From Streptomyces himalayensis subsp. himalayensis (GTDB lineage: Bacteria; Actinomycetota; Actinomycetes; Streptomycetales; Streptomycetaceae): a stretch of DNA of 64,000 nt. The DNA lies in assembly GCF_013778455.1 (NCBI RefSeq), contig NZ_JACEHE010000012.1, positions 62,001-126,000 of the forward strand, given 5' to 3'. A program made the position numbers and the translations under genes. This document shows positions 1 to 7,988 of this stretch, one piece after another. The notes below the pieces were generated by a model, which was not told where the DNA came from, did no database searches, and worked only from the letters and a program-made list of their open reading frames with translations. Numbering within the stretch: the stretch's first letter is position 1; each line of letters starts with the position of its first letter.

Positions 1-261
1 TGGACGGTCCCGGCCCCGCCCGCTCTCGATCCCGGAGCTGAGGAGCCCAAGGAACTGGCCGGGGCCCGCAAGGCCGCGGAGAAGCTGGCCGCCGCGCAGG
101 CGGAGCCAGGCGCTCCCGAGCCCGGCGCCCCCCAGGCTCCCGGTGGCCCCGCCACCCCCGACACCTCAGACGCCTCCGGCACCTCCGGCACGTCCAGCAC
201 CTCCGGCACCTCCGGCACCTCCGGCACCGCCGGAACCCCCAGACAGGAGGGACCCGCGTGA
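1..261 (+). CDS. nuoI: NADH-quinone oxidoreductase subunit I, C-terminal tail only (partial at window start)
   Basis: Reading frame 1 is open from the window edge to a TGA at 259-261 and overlaps the nuoJ GTG by four bases. Only the C-terminal tail is present. The iron-sulfur (8Fe ferredoxin-type) domain that carries electrons inside complex I would lie upstream of the window. The visible part is a charged Ala/Glu/Lys stretch followed by a Pro/Gly/Ala linker and a Ser-Gly-Thr repeat. Identity rests on position directly before nuoJ in a nuoJKLMN series. The long low-complexity tail is an extension compared with short bacterial NuoI proteins. Confidence 0.85.
   Translation, partial: WTVPAPPALDPGAEEPKELAGARKAAEKLAAAQAEPGAPEPGAPQAPGGPATPDTSDASGTSGTSSTSGTSGTSGTAGTPRQEGPA
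172..234 (+). repeat. 9-bp tandem repeat in the nuoI tail
   Basis: About seven tandem copies of a 9-bp unit close to acctccggc. They encode a Ser-Gly-Thr repeat in the NuoI C-terminus. The copies are in frame, so copy-number change would alter only tail length. Confidence 0.8.
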
Positions 262-932
262 CCCTCGCAGCGAGCAGCCACGGCTTCCTCTCCCCGACCG
301 GCGTCGAGGTCGCCTTCCTGCTGGTCGGGATCGTCACGCTCGGCGCGGCGGTCATAACCGTCACCACCAAACAGCTGGTGCACGCCGCCCTGTGGCTCGT
401 GGTGGCGCTCGGCGGCCTCGCCGTCGAGTACCTCCTGCTGACGGCCGAGTTCATCGCCTGGGTACAGGTCCTCATCTATGTCGGTTCCGTCGTGGTCCTC
501 CTCCTGTTCGGACTGATGCTCACCAGGGCGCCCATCGGCCGCTCCCCGGACGCCGACTCCGGCAACCGGTGGGCGGCGCTGACCGTGGCCGTCGCCGCGG
601 CCGCCGCCCTGGTCTGGGTTGTCGTCGATGCCTTCCGTACGACCTGGATCGACCTGGACGGCGCGGCAGGTGGGGCTGACGGCGGCTCCACCGCCGTGAC
701 CGGAGCGAGCCTCTTCCAGAGCTGGGTGCTGCCTTTCGAGGCGCTCTCGGTCCTGCTTCTGGCCGCCCTCGTCGGCGCGATCGTCCTCTCCCGCAAGGCC
801 GCAGCCGAGGGCGAACGCCCGCAGGGCTCAACGAACAAGGCGCCGTCCGACAAGGGCAAGGCGCCGTCCGACAAGGACACGGCGCCGTCCGGTAAGGACC
901 AGGCGGCCTCCGGCAAGGAAGGGGTCCGCTGA
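258..932 (+). CDS. nuoJ: NADH-quinone oxidoreductase subunit J
   Basis: Membrane subunit of proton-translocating complex I, 224 aa with a GTG start overlapping the nuoI stop. The first 175 or so residues contain five hydrophobic segments typical of NuoJ, including the segment with WVQVLIYVGSVVVLLLFGLM, where family members have a pi-bulge helix important for coupling. The last roughly 45 residues form a hydrophilic Lys/Ser/Asp-rich tail built from heptad repeats, absent in most NuoJ proteins. It is translationally coupled to nuoK (TGATG overlap at 930-934). Confidence 0.95.
   Translation: MTLAASSHGFLSPTGVEVAFLLVGIVTLGAAVITVTTKQLVHAALWLVVALGGLAVEYLLLTAEFIAWVQVLIYVGSVVVLLLFGLMLTRAPIGRSPDADSGNRWAALTVAVAAAAALVWVVVDAFRTTWIDLDGAAGGADGGSTAVTGASLFQSWVLPFEALSVLLLAALVGAIVLSRKAAAEGERPQGSTNKAPSDKGKAPSDKDTAPSGKDQAASGKEGVR
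837..920 (+). repeat. 21-bp tandem repeat in the nuoJ tail
   Basis: Four in-frame 21-bp units encode KAPSDKG, KAPSDKD, TAPSGKD and QAASGKE. The first two are nearly identical at the DNA level and later ones diverge, which suggests recent tandem duplication of a linker-like tail. Confidence 0.8.
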
Positions 933-1324
933 TGCACCTCGCTTATCCCGCCGTGCTCTCCGTCCTCCTCTTCTGCACCGGCCTGTACGGCGTCCTGGCC
1001 CGCCGCAACGCGATCCTGGTGCTGATGTCCGTCGAGCTCATGCTCAACGCCGTCAACCTCAACCTCGTTGCCTTCGATGTCTGGCTCAGCCGGGCCGCCC
1101 GCGACGCCCTGCACTCCGGTCAGGCGCTCACCCTCTTCACCATCGCCATCGCCGCCGCCGAGATCGGCATCGGCCTCGCGATCGTGCTGGCCGTGTACCG
1201 CGCTCGGGGCACCTCGGACATCGACAAGCTCCGCGACACCGCCGAAACGCGCCCCGGCCCCGGCGACGACGGCACCGAACCGGCCGCCCCCGCCATGGCA
1301 GAAAAGACTGAGGCCGCCGCGTGA
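932..1324 (+). CDS. nuoK: NADH-quinone oxidoreductase subunit K
   Basis: Small three-helix membrane subunit of complex I, 130 aa. The two buried glutamates of the proton path are visible: SVELMLNAVNL in helix 2 and AIAAAEIGIGLAIVLAVYR in helix 3. A hydrophilic C-terminal extension of about 25 residues follows the third helix, longer than the usual 100-aa protein. The ATG overlaps the nuoJ stop by one base, and the stop overlaps the nuoL GTG by four. Confidence 0.95.
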   Translation: MHLAYPAVLSVLLFCTGLYGVLARRNAILVLMSVELMLNAVNLNLVAFDVWLSRAARDALHSGQALTLFTIAIAAAEIGIGLAIVLAVYRARGTSDIDKLRDTAETRPGPGDDGTEPAAPAMAEKTEAAA

Positions 1325-3315
1325 CCACGACCACCCTTGCCGTACTCGTTCCTCTCCTTCCGTTCCTGGGTGCCGCGGCCGGCCTGCTACTCGGCCGCAC
1401 CGCTCCCGGCTTCGTACGCCCCCTCGCGGTCCTGCCCACCCTGCTGTCGACGGTCTTCGCGGTGCTGGTCGCCCTCCGCCAGGGCGGCGGCCAGGCAATC
1501 GACGCGGCCACCGAGCTCACCCCCACCGGCTCGGTCCCCGTCGAACTCGCCCTGCACCTGGACGGTTTCGCCGTCCTCGTCGCCGTCCTCGTCGGCGTGG
1601 TCGCGTCCTGCGTGCAGATCTACTCCACGGGCTATCTGCGCGACGACCCGCGCTACCCCTCGTACGCGGCACTCATCTCCCTCTTCACCTCCGCGATGCT
1701 GCTCGTCGTCTACTCCGGCGACCTGATCGTGCTGCTGGTCGGCTGGGAGATCATGGGCATCTGCTCGTACTTCCTCGTCGGCCACTACTGGGAGACGCCC
1801 GAGGCGCGTGCCGCATCCCTGAAGGCCTTCCTGGTCACCAAGCTCGGCGATGTCCCCTTCCTCTTCGGTCTGTTCGCCCTCGCCGCCGATGCCGGGTCGT
1901 TCCGCATCACGACCGTCCTCGGCGCCGTCGCGAGCGGCGGGCTCGACCACCCGACGCTGATCGCGCTGCTGCTCCTGGCCGGCGTGGCGGGCAAGTCCGC
2001 GCAGTTCCCGCTGCACACCTGGCTCCCCGACGCGATGGCCGGCCCCACCCCCGTCTCCGCGCTGATCCACGCCGCGACGATGGTCGCCGCCGGTGTCTAC
2101 TTCATCGCCCGACTCCTCCCCGTCTTCACCGCGTCGGCGGCCGCCCTGGTCGTCCTCGCCGTCATGGCCGCCGTCACGATGACCGGCTCGGCGCTGGCCG
2201 CGCTCGCCCAGGACGACATCAAACGCGTCCTCGCCTACTCGACCATCGGACAGCTCGGCTACATGACCGGCGCCCTGGCCGTCGGGGACCGCGGTGCCGC
2301 CGTGTTCCACCTCCTCTCGCACGGCGCCTTCAAGGCGCTGCTGTTCCTCGCCGCGGGCGTGATCATCCACGCCGCGGGCACCAACTCGCTGGCCGCCATG
2401 TCCCGGATGCGCGACCTGCGCAGCCGCGTCCCCGACGCCTACTGGACGATGACCGTGGCGCTCCTGGCGCTCGCCGCGATCCCGCCCTTCGCCGGCTTCT
2501 TCTCCAAGGAGGCCGTGCTCGGGGTCGCCGAGCACGCCGCCGCCGGTGAAGGCGCGGCCGTCCCCGCCTCGGCGGGCTGGATCATCCTCGTCTCCGGACT
2601 CGTCACCGCCCTCCTCACCGCCACGTACGCCACCCGGCTGTGGCTGCTGGCCTTCCGGGGCCACGGCGCCGAGGCTCCGGACCACGGCAGGCAGCCCGTC
2701 GTCATGAACGCCGTGCTGTGGGTGCTCGCCGTGCCGTCACTCGCCTTCGGGCTCACCATGGGCCTGCTGCCCGACTGGTTCGACGGCCACGACCTCACCC
2801 CGACCCTCACCACCTCCGTTCTCGGCACAGGCCTGGCCCTGGTCGGCGGACTCGTCACCTACGGCGCCTGGCGGCACACCACCGCGCTGGCCGCTCGCGT
2901 CCCGCTCGGCGCCGTCGCGGCCCACCCCGAGGCGGATGCCGGAGTAGTGGAAGCAGAGGCCATCGCGAGCCACGCTCCCGCGTACGGAGACGTGGCCTAC
3001 GCCCCCGACCCGGCCGACCCCGGTCGCCTGCTGCTCGGACCGCTGCACCGCCACGCGGCCGTCGGCTTCCATCTCGACGCCGCCTACACTGCCCTGTTCG
3101 TACGCCCCGTGCGGGCCGCCGCAGAACTGGTCCGCTTCCTCGACCGCGAGGTCGTCGAAACCTACGTACGCGGTGCGGGCACCGCCCCCCGCTGGCTCGG
3201 CACGGCCGTGCGCCGCGCCCAGACCGGCAACGTGCAGACCTACCTCAGCGTCCTGCTCGCCGGCTCGGCCGTCCTGGCGGCCGTCGCCGTCCTCGTCGCC
3301 ACCAGGGGAGCGTGA
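1321..3315 (+). CDS. nuoL: NADH-quinone oxidoreductase subunit L
   Basis: Antiporter-like proton-pumping subunit at the distal end of the complex I membrane arm, 664 aa with many transmembrane helices. Conserved features include GWEIMGICSYFLVGHYW (the glutamate of the first half-channel) and GKSAQFPLHTWLPDAM followed by PVSALIHAATMV (the Lys/His proton path). The C-terminal part carries the hydrophilic loop and final helix expected from the lateral helix. GTG start overlaps nuoK. Confidence 0.97.
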   Translation: MTTTTLAVLVPLLPFLGAAAGLLLGRTAPGFVRPLAVLPTLLSTVFAVLVALRQGGGQAIDAATELTPTGSVPVELALHLDGFAVLVAVLVGVVASCVQIYSTGYLRDDPRYPSYAALISLFTSAMLLVVYSGDLIVLLVGWEIMGICSYFLVGHYWETPEARAASLKAFLVTKLGDVPFLFGLFALAADAGSFRITTVLGAVASGGLDHPTLIALLLLAGVAGKSAQFPLHTWLPDAMAGPTPVSALIHAATMVAAGVYFIARLLPVFTASAAALVVLAVMAAVTMTGSALAALAQDDIKRVLAYSTIGQLGYMTGALAVGDRGAAVFHLLSHGAFKALLFLAAGVIIHAAGTNSLAAMSRMRDLRSRVPDAYWTMTVALLALAAIPPFAGFFSKEAVLGVAEHAAAGEGAAVPASAGWIILVSGLVTALLTATYATRLWLLAFRGHGAEAPDHGRQPVVMNAVLWVLAVPSLAFGLTMGLLPDWFDGHDLTPTLTTSVLGTGLALVGGLVTYGAWRHTTALAARVPLGAVAAHPEADAGVVEAEAIASHAPAYGDVAYAPDPADPGRLLLGPLHRHAAVGFHLDAAYTALFVRPVRAAAELVRFLDREVVETYVRGAGTAPRWLGTAVRRAQTGNVQTYLSVLLAGSAVLAAVAVLVATRGA

Positions 3316-3321
3316 GCAGCC

Positions 3322-4896
3322 GTGATCGATATCAGCGAATCCGTGATGCAGTTCCTTCTTGCGTTCATCGTCGTCGGGCCGCTCATCGGCGCCGCCGCCG
3401 CTCTCCTCCCGGCCCCGCCCGGACTGAAGGGGAAGTCGCCCGAGCAGGCCGTGCTGCGCCACGGCGTGACCGTGACCGGCGCGGTCCTCGCGGCCGCGAT
3501 CGTCCTCGCGCTCGGCTTCGACCACAACCAGCCGTCGAAGATGCAGGCCACGACCGACATCAGCTGGATCCCCGCACTCGACGTGCGGATCCACCTCGGC
3601 ATCGACGGCATCTCGCTCCCCCTCCTCGTCATGACGGCGCTGCTGACCTTCCTCTGCGCGCTGTACAGCTACTTCAAGATGCCCGCGGGCCCGTCCCCCG
3701 CAGCATTCGTGGCCCTGCTCCTGGTCCTCGAGTCCGGCACCCTCGCCACCTTCGCCGTCCTCGACCTGCTGCTGTTCTTCCTCGCCTTCGAGATGGTCCT
3801 CATCCCGATGTACTTCCTCATCGCCCGCTGGGGCGGTGAGGGGCGCGGTCCCGCCGCTTGGAAGTTCATCCTCTTCACGCTGCTCGGCTCCGTCGTGATG
3901 CTGCTGGGCCTCCTCCTCGTCGGGCTCAACTCCGGCACGTTCGACATGCTGGCACTCGCCACTGACAACGGCCGGTCGCTCACCACATCCGTGCAGGTCA
4001 TCGCCGTTCTCGCGATCGGGATCGGGCTCGCGGTCAAGACCCCGATGTGGCCGCTGCACAGCTGGCTGCCGGACGCCCACACCGCCGCGCCCACGGTCGG
4101 CTCGGTGCTCCTCGCCGGTGTCCTGCTGAAGATGGGCACGTACGGGTTCGTCCGCATCCTCCTGCCGATCACACCCGACGGGATGCGCACGTTCGCGCCC
4201 TATCTCGCCGCCTTCGCGGTCGTCGGCATCATCTACGGATCCCTGGCCTGCCTCGCCCTTGCCAAGCAGGGCGGGAAGGGCGACCTCAAGCGCCTCATCG
4301 CGTACTCCTCCGTCGGCCACATGGGCTTCGTCCTGCTCGGCATCGCCACGATGACCCCGACCGGCGTCAACGGCGCGCTGTTCGCCAACATCGCCCACGG
4401 CCTCATCACCGGCCTGCTGTTCTTCCTCGTCGGCGCCCTGAAGGACCGCACCGGGACGACGGACCTCGACGCCCTCGCGCAGGAGACAGGAGCCGCGCTC
4501 TACGGCCGCGCACCCCGCTTCGGCGGCCTGCTCGCCTTCGGCGCCGTCGCCTCGCTCGGACTGCCGGGCCTGGCCGGGTTCTGGGGCGAGATGCTCGCCC
4601 TGTTCGGCGCTTTCCAGCCCGCCCAAGGCCTCAGCCGCCCCGCGTTCCTGACCTTCATGGTGTTCGCCGGCCTCGGCACCCTGCTCACCGCCGCGTACAT
4701 GCTCGTCGTCGTACGCCGCGTCTGCATGGGATCCGCCGAGCAGGAGAGCCGGGCGGTCACCGACGTCCAGGGCTACGAGTTCGCCGCCTGGACGCCCCTC
4801 GTCGCCCTCACCGTCCTCGCCGGACTCTGGCCCGCGGTCCTCCTCGGCCTGACCGACCCGGCCGTGCAGCAGCTCCTCGCAGGAGGCACCCGATGA
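3322..4896 (+). CDS. nuoM: NADH-quinone oxidoreductase subunit M
   Basis: Second antiporter-like subunit of complex I, 524 aa. Diagnostic segments are AFEMVLIPMYFLIARWGG (conserved Glu) and AVKTPMWPLHSWLPDAHTAA (conserved Lys), followed by LLKMGTYGF. GTG start lies six bases after the nuoL stop. The stop overlaps the nuoN ATG, so NuoM and NuoN are probably made in equal amounts. Confidence 0.97.
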   Translation: MIDISESVMQFLLAFIVVGPLIGAAAALLPAPPGLKGKSPEQAVLRHGVTVTGAVLAAAIVLALGFDHNQPSKMQATTDISWIPALDVRIHLGIDGISLPLLVMTALLTFLCALYSYFKMPAGPSPAAFVALLLVLESGTLATFAVLDLLLFFLAFEMVLIPMYFLIARWGGEGRGPAAWKFILFTLLGSVVMLLGLLLVGLNSGTFDMLALATDNGRSLTTSVQVIAVLAIGIGLAVKTPMWPLHSWLPDAHTAAPTVGSVLLAGVLLKMGTYGFVRILLPITPDGMRTFAPYLAAFAVVGIIYGSLACLALAKQGGKGDLKRLIAYSSVGHMGFVLLGIATMTPTGVNGALFANIAHGLITGLLFFLVGALKDRTGTTDLDALAQETGAALYGRAPRFGGLLAFGAVASLGLPGLAGFWGEMLALFGAFQPAQGLSRPAFLTFMVFAGLGTLLTAAYMLVVVRRVCMGSAEQESRAVTDVQGYEFAAWTPLVALTVLAGLWPAVLLGLTDPAVQQLLAGGTR

Positions 4897-6413
4897 GCTC
4901 CGTGGCCCAGTCCGTGGTCCAGTCCGTCGACTGGCTCGCGATCGCGCCGCCCACCATCGCCGCGGTCGTCGGACTCGTCGTGCTGGTCGCCGACCTGTTC
5001 GTACGCGACGACAGGAAGGCCCTCCTCGGCTGGGTGTCCGTCGCGGGCCTGGCAGCGGCCGCGCTGTCGCTGCTGCCCCTCCTCGACGGCGACCGCTCCA
5101 CGTTCTGTCTGCGGGGCGACGCGACCGTCTGCAGCTACACCGCCGACCGGTTCACGCTTGTCATCCAGTTCCTCGTCCTCGGCGGAGCCCTGCTGGCCGC
5201 TCTGCTCTCGGCGAGTGCCATCAAGGACGCGCAGGGATCCGGAAAGGAACTCCCCGAAGGGGAGTTCTGGTTCCTGCTGCTCTCCTCCGCCGCGGGCGCC
5301 GCCCTGCTGCCCGCATCCCGCGACCTCGCCACCCTCGTCGTCGCCCTCGAGGTCGCCTCGCTGCCCGCCTTCGCCCTGGTCGGCCTCAAACGCGGCGACA
5401 GACAATCCGCCGAAGCCGCGCTGAAGTTCTTCCTGTCGTCCGTCACCGCGACCGCCGTGACCCTCATGGGCGTCAGCTTCCTCTACGCCGCGACGGGCAC
5501 CCTGTATCTGACCGAGATGGCCTCGGCGCTCCAGGACGTCGACGCGCAGCTCAGCACGCTCGCCCAGGCAGGTGTCGTCCTCACCCTCGTCGGCTTCGCC
5601 TTCAAGACGGCGGCGGTGCCCTTCCATTTCTGGGTGCCCGACACCTACATCGGCGCGCCCTTGCCGGTCGCCGCGTACCTGTCCGTCGTCGGCAAGGCGG
5701 TCGGCTTCTCCGGGCTGATCCTCGTCACCGTCGTCGCCTTCCCCGCGTACGCGGACGTGTGGGGCCCGGCGATGGCCCTCCTCGCCGCGCTCACCATGAC
5801 CGTGGGCAACGCCGGCGCGCTACGCCAGCAGGCCACGCGCGCGTACAGCGCGGTCCGGCTGCTCGCCTGGTCGTCCGTCGGACAGGCCGGCTACCTGCTG
5901 GTGCCGATCGCCGCCGCCGGCTACTCCAAGGACGCCGAGCGGGCCATCGGCTCGACCGTGGCGTACGCCCTGATGTACGCCGCCGTGAATCTCGGCGCCT
6001 TCGCCGTGGCCGCTCTCGTGGCCCGTACGAAGCCGCTCAACCGCATCAGCGACTACCGCGGCCTCTACGCCGCCCAGCCGGTGTCGGCCCTGGTGCTCGC
6101 CTTCTTCCTGCTCTGCCTCGCGGGGCTGCCGCCGGGCATCATCGGACTCTTCGCGAAGGTCACGGTCTTCTCGGCCGCGGTCGACGCCGGTCTCGGCTGG
6201 CTCGCGGTGGTCATGGCCGTCAACGTCGTGATCGCGCTCTACTACTACCTGCAGTGGACCGCGCTGCTCTTCCGCGCCCCGGAGGGAGAGCCCGAGAGGC
6301 ACCGCATCCCGGCCCCGCTGACGGCCGCGATCGCACTGACCGCCGTCCTCGGCATCGCACTCTCAGGGGCGCCCCAGCTGGTACTGCGCTTCGCGGACAC
6401 CGGGCTGTTCTGA
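4893..6413 (+). CDS. nuoN: NADH-quinone oxidoreductase subunit N
   Basis: Third antiporter-like proton-pumping subunit and last gene of the nuo operon, 506 aa. The ATG at 4893 is chosen because AGGAGG lies at 4881-4886 and it overlaps the nuoM stop by four bases. A longer reading frame extends upstream inside nuoM but has no membrane-protein character there. Visible motifs are the Glu region around LEVASLPAFALVGLKRG and AFKTAAVPFHFWVPDTYIGA. The 3' end runs into a 15-bp tandem repeat. Confidence 0.96.
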   Translation: MSSVAQSVVQSVDWLAIAPPTIAAVVGLVVLVADLFVRDDRKALLGWVSVAGLAAAALSLLPLLDGDRSTFCLRGDATVCSYTADRFTLVIQFLVLGGALLAALLSASAIKDAQGSGKELPEGEFWFLLLSSAAGAALLPASRDLATLVVALEVASLPAFALVGLKRGDRQSAEAALKFFLSSVTATAVTLMGVSFLYAATGTLYLTEMASALQDVDAQLSTLAQAGVVLTLVGFAFKTAAVPFHFWVPDTYIGAPLPVAAYLSVVGKAVGFSGLILVTVVAFPAYADVWGPAMALLAALTMTVGNAGALRQQATRAYSAVRLLAWSSVGQAGYLLVPIAAAGYSKDAERAIGSTVAYALMYAAVNLGAFAVAALVARTKPLNRISDYRGLYAAQPVSALVLAFFLLCLAGLPPGIIGLFAKVTVFSAAVDAGLGWLAVVMAVNVVIALYYYLQWTALLFRAPEGEPERHRIPAPLTAAIALTAVLGIALSGAPQLVLRFADTGLF

Positions 6414-6478
6414 CCCGCGCTGTTCTGACCCGAGCGGTTCTGACCCGAGCGGTTCTGACCCGCGCGGTTCCGACCCGC
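6404..6478 (+). repeat. 15-bp tandem repeat across the nuoN stop codon
   Basis: Five tandem copies of a 15-bp unit (gctgttctgacccgc with drift toward gcggttctgacccga). The first copy contains the nuoN stop. Read past the stop in another frame the unit gives a simple AVLTR pentapeptide repeat with no start, so it is probably not coding. Expansion from the 3' end of nuoN is the simplest origin. Confidence 0.85.
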
Positions 6479-6715
6479 GCGGACAACTCCGCGGACGACT
6501 CCACCGGCACGTGGACGACGTCACCGGCACGCGTCCGTGGCCCGTCACCCGGACGGCCCACGCACGGCCGTGCGCGCACAAGGGAACTCGTGCCTCCCGC
6601 CTGGCGTTGACCAGTACGGAAGCGTCCACTGGACAGTGAGCATCTACCGACAGTGGAAGCACCAGAGCGTCAACAAGCAGAGGGTTCCCCTGCCGCACCA
6701 CCAGGAGGGCGTACC

Positions 6716-7579
6716 GTGCACCGCCGGCACAACGGGTTGAAGACCGCCGTACTCCTCGGGGGACTGTCCGCACTCATCCTCGTCATCGGCAGTTTCTTCG
6801 GGCGTACGGGCCTGTTCGTCGCTCTCTTCGTCGCCCTGGGTACGAACGCGTACGCCTACTGGAACAGCGACAAGCTCGCGCTGCGCGCCATGCGCGCGCG
6901 CCCGGTGAGCGAGTTCGAGGCACCGGCGCTGTACCGCATGGTCCGGGAACTCTCCACACAGGCACGTCAGCCCATGCCCCGGCTGTACATCTCGCCGACC
7001 GAGGCGCCGAACGCGTTCGCCACCGGACGCAACCCGCGCAACGCCGCCGTCTGCGTCACCGAGGGCATCCTCCGGATCCTCGACGAGCGTGAGCTCCGGG
7101 CCGTGATCGGCCACGAGCTCAGCCATGTCTACAACCGCGACATCCTGATTTCCTCGGTCGCCGGCGCCCTCGCTTCCGTGATCATGTTCCTGGTCAATTT
7201 CGCCTGGCTGATCCCGATCGGCCGCTCGGACAACGACGAGGGCCCGGGCATCTTCGGCATGCTGCTGATCATGATCCTGGGGCCGCTCGCCGCGAGCGTC
7301 ATCCAGCTGGCGATCAGCCGTTCCAGGGAGTTCGAGGCGGACGCATCCGGAGCCCAGCTGACCGGCGACCCGCTGGCCCTCGCCAGCGCGTTGCGCAAAC
7401 TCGACGCCGGGACCAAGCAGTTGCCCCTGCCGCCCGAGCCCCGCCTCGAGACGGCAAGCCACATGATGATCGCGAACCCGTTCCGTCCGGGCCAGGGAAT
7501 GTCGAGGATGTTCTCCACGCATCCGCCGATGGCGGAGCGCATCGCCCGGCTCGAGCAGATGGCAGGTCGTCACCGGTGA
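6716..7579 (+). CDS. htpX: M48 family membrane zinc metalloprotease HtpX
   Basis: Membrane-anchored endopeptidase of the M48/HtpX family, about 287 aa, thought to degrade misfolded membrane proteins. The GTG at 6716 is preferred because AGGAGG sits seven bases upstream; the frame stays open to an ATG at 6653 without a comparable site. Two N-terminal hydrophobic helices precede the zinc site HELSH (residues 133-137). The likely third ligand is the Glu in SREFEADASG, and two more hydrophobic segments lie between. Overlaps the next gene by four bases. Confidence 0.93.
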   Translation: MHRRHNGLKTAVLLGGLSALILVIGSFFGRTGLFVALFVALGTNAYAYWNSDKLALRAMRARPVSEFEAPALYRMVRELSTQARQPMPRLYISPTEAPNAFATGRNPRNAAVCVTEGILRILDERELRAVIGHELSHVYNRDILISSVAGALASVIMFLVNFAWLIPIGRSDNDEGPGIFGMLLIMILGPLAASVIQLAISRSREFEADASGAQLTGDPLALASALRKLDAGTKQLPLPPEPRLETASHMMIANPFRPGQGMSRMFSTHPPMAERIARLEQMAGRHR

Positions 7580-7974
7580 AGACAATCCTCAACGTCATCT
7601 GGCTTGTCCTGAGCGGCTTCTGGCTGTTCCTCGGGTACGTGCTCGCGGGCCTGATCCTCTGCGTCACGATCATCGGCATCCCGTTCGGCATCGCGGCGTT
7701 CCGCATCGGCGTCTATGCCCTGTGGCCCTTCGGCTATACGACGGTCGAGCGCAGGGACGCGGGCGCGCCCTCCTGCGTCGGCAACGTCCTCTGGGTGGTC
7801 CTTGCGGGCTGGTGGCTCGCGCTCGGCCACATCACGACCGGCATCGCCCTCTGCGTCACGATCATCGGCATCCCCCTGGGTATAGCCAACTTCAAGCTCA
7901 TACCGGTCTCGTTGTTCCCGCTGGGCCGAGAGATCGTGCGGACCGACCAGCCCTTCGCGGCGACAGGCTGGTAG
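7576..7974 (+). CDS. YccF domain (DUF307) inner membrane protein
   Basis: 132 aa with two copies of a hydrophobic module, each ending CVTIIGIPxGIA, near residues 30-45 and 93-108. This duplicated module is the hallmark of the YccF family of small membrane proteins, whose molecular role is not established. GTG start overlaps the htpX stop, implying co-transcription with the membrane protease. Confidence 0.88.
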   Translation: MKTILNVIWLVLSGFWLFLGYVLAGLILCVTIIGIPFGIAAFRIGVYALWPFGYTTVERRDAGAPSCVGNVLWVVLAGWWLALGHITTGIALCVTIIGIPLGIANFKLIPVSLFPLGREIVRTDQPFAATGW

Positions 7975-7988
7975 CGGGCGGCGCGGGG

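Noticed and set aside
1068..2549. 493-codon plus-strand frame overlapping nuoK/nuoL
   Set aside because: Arg/Pro-rich out-of-frame reading of a clear membrane protein gene.
5759..6610. Frame running through the 15-bp repeats after nuoN (AVLTR pentapeptides)
   Set aside because: Its upstream part is the wrong frame of nuoN; no start or RBS in the repeat region.
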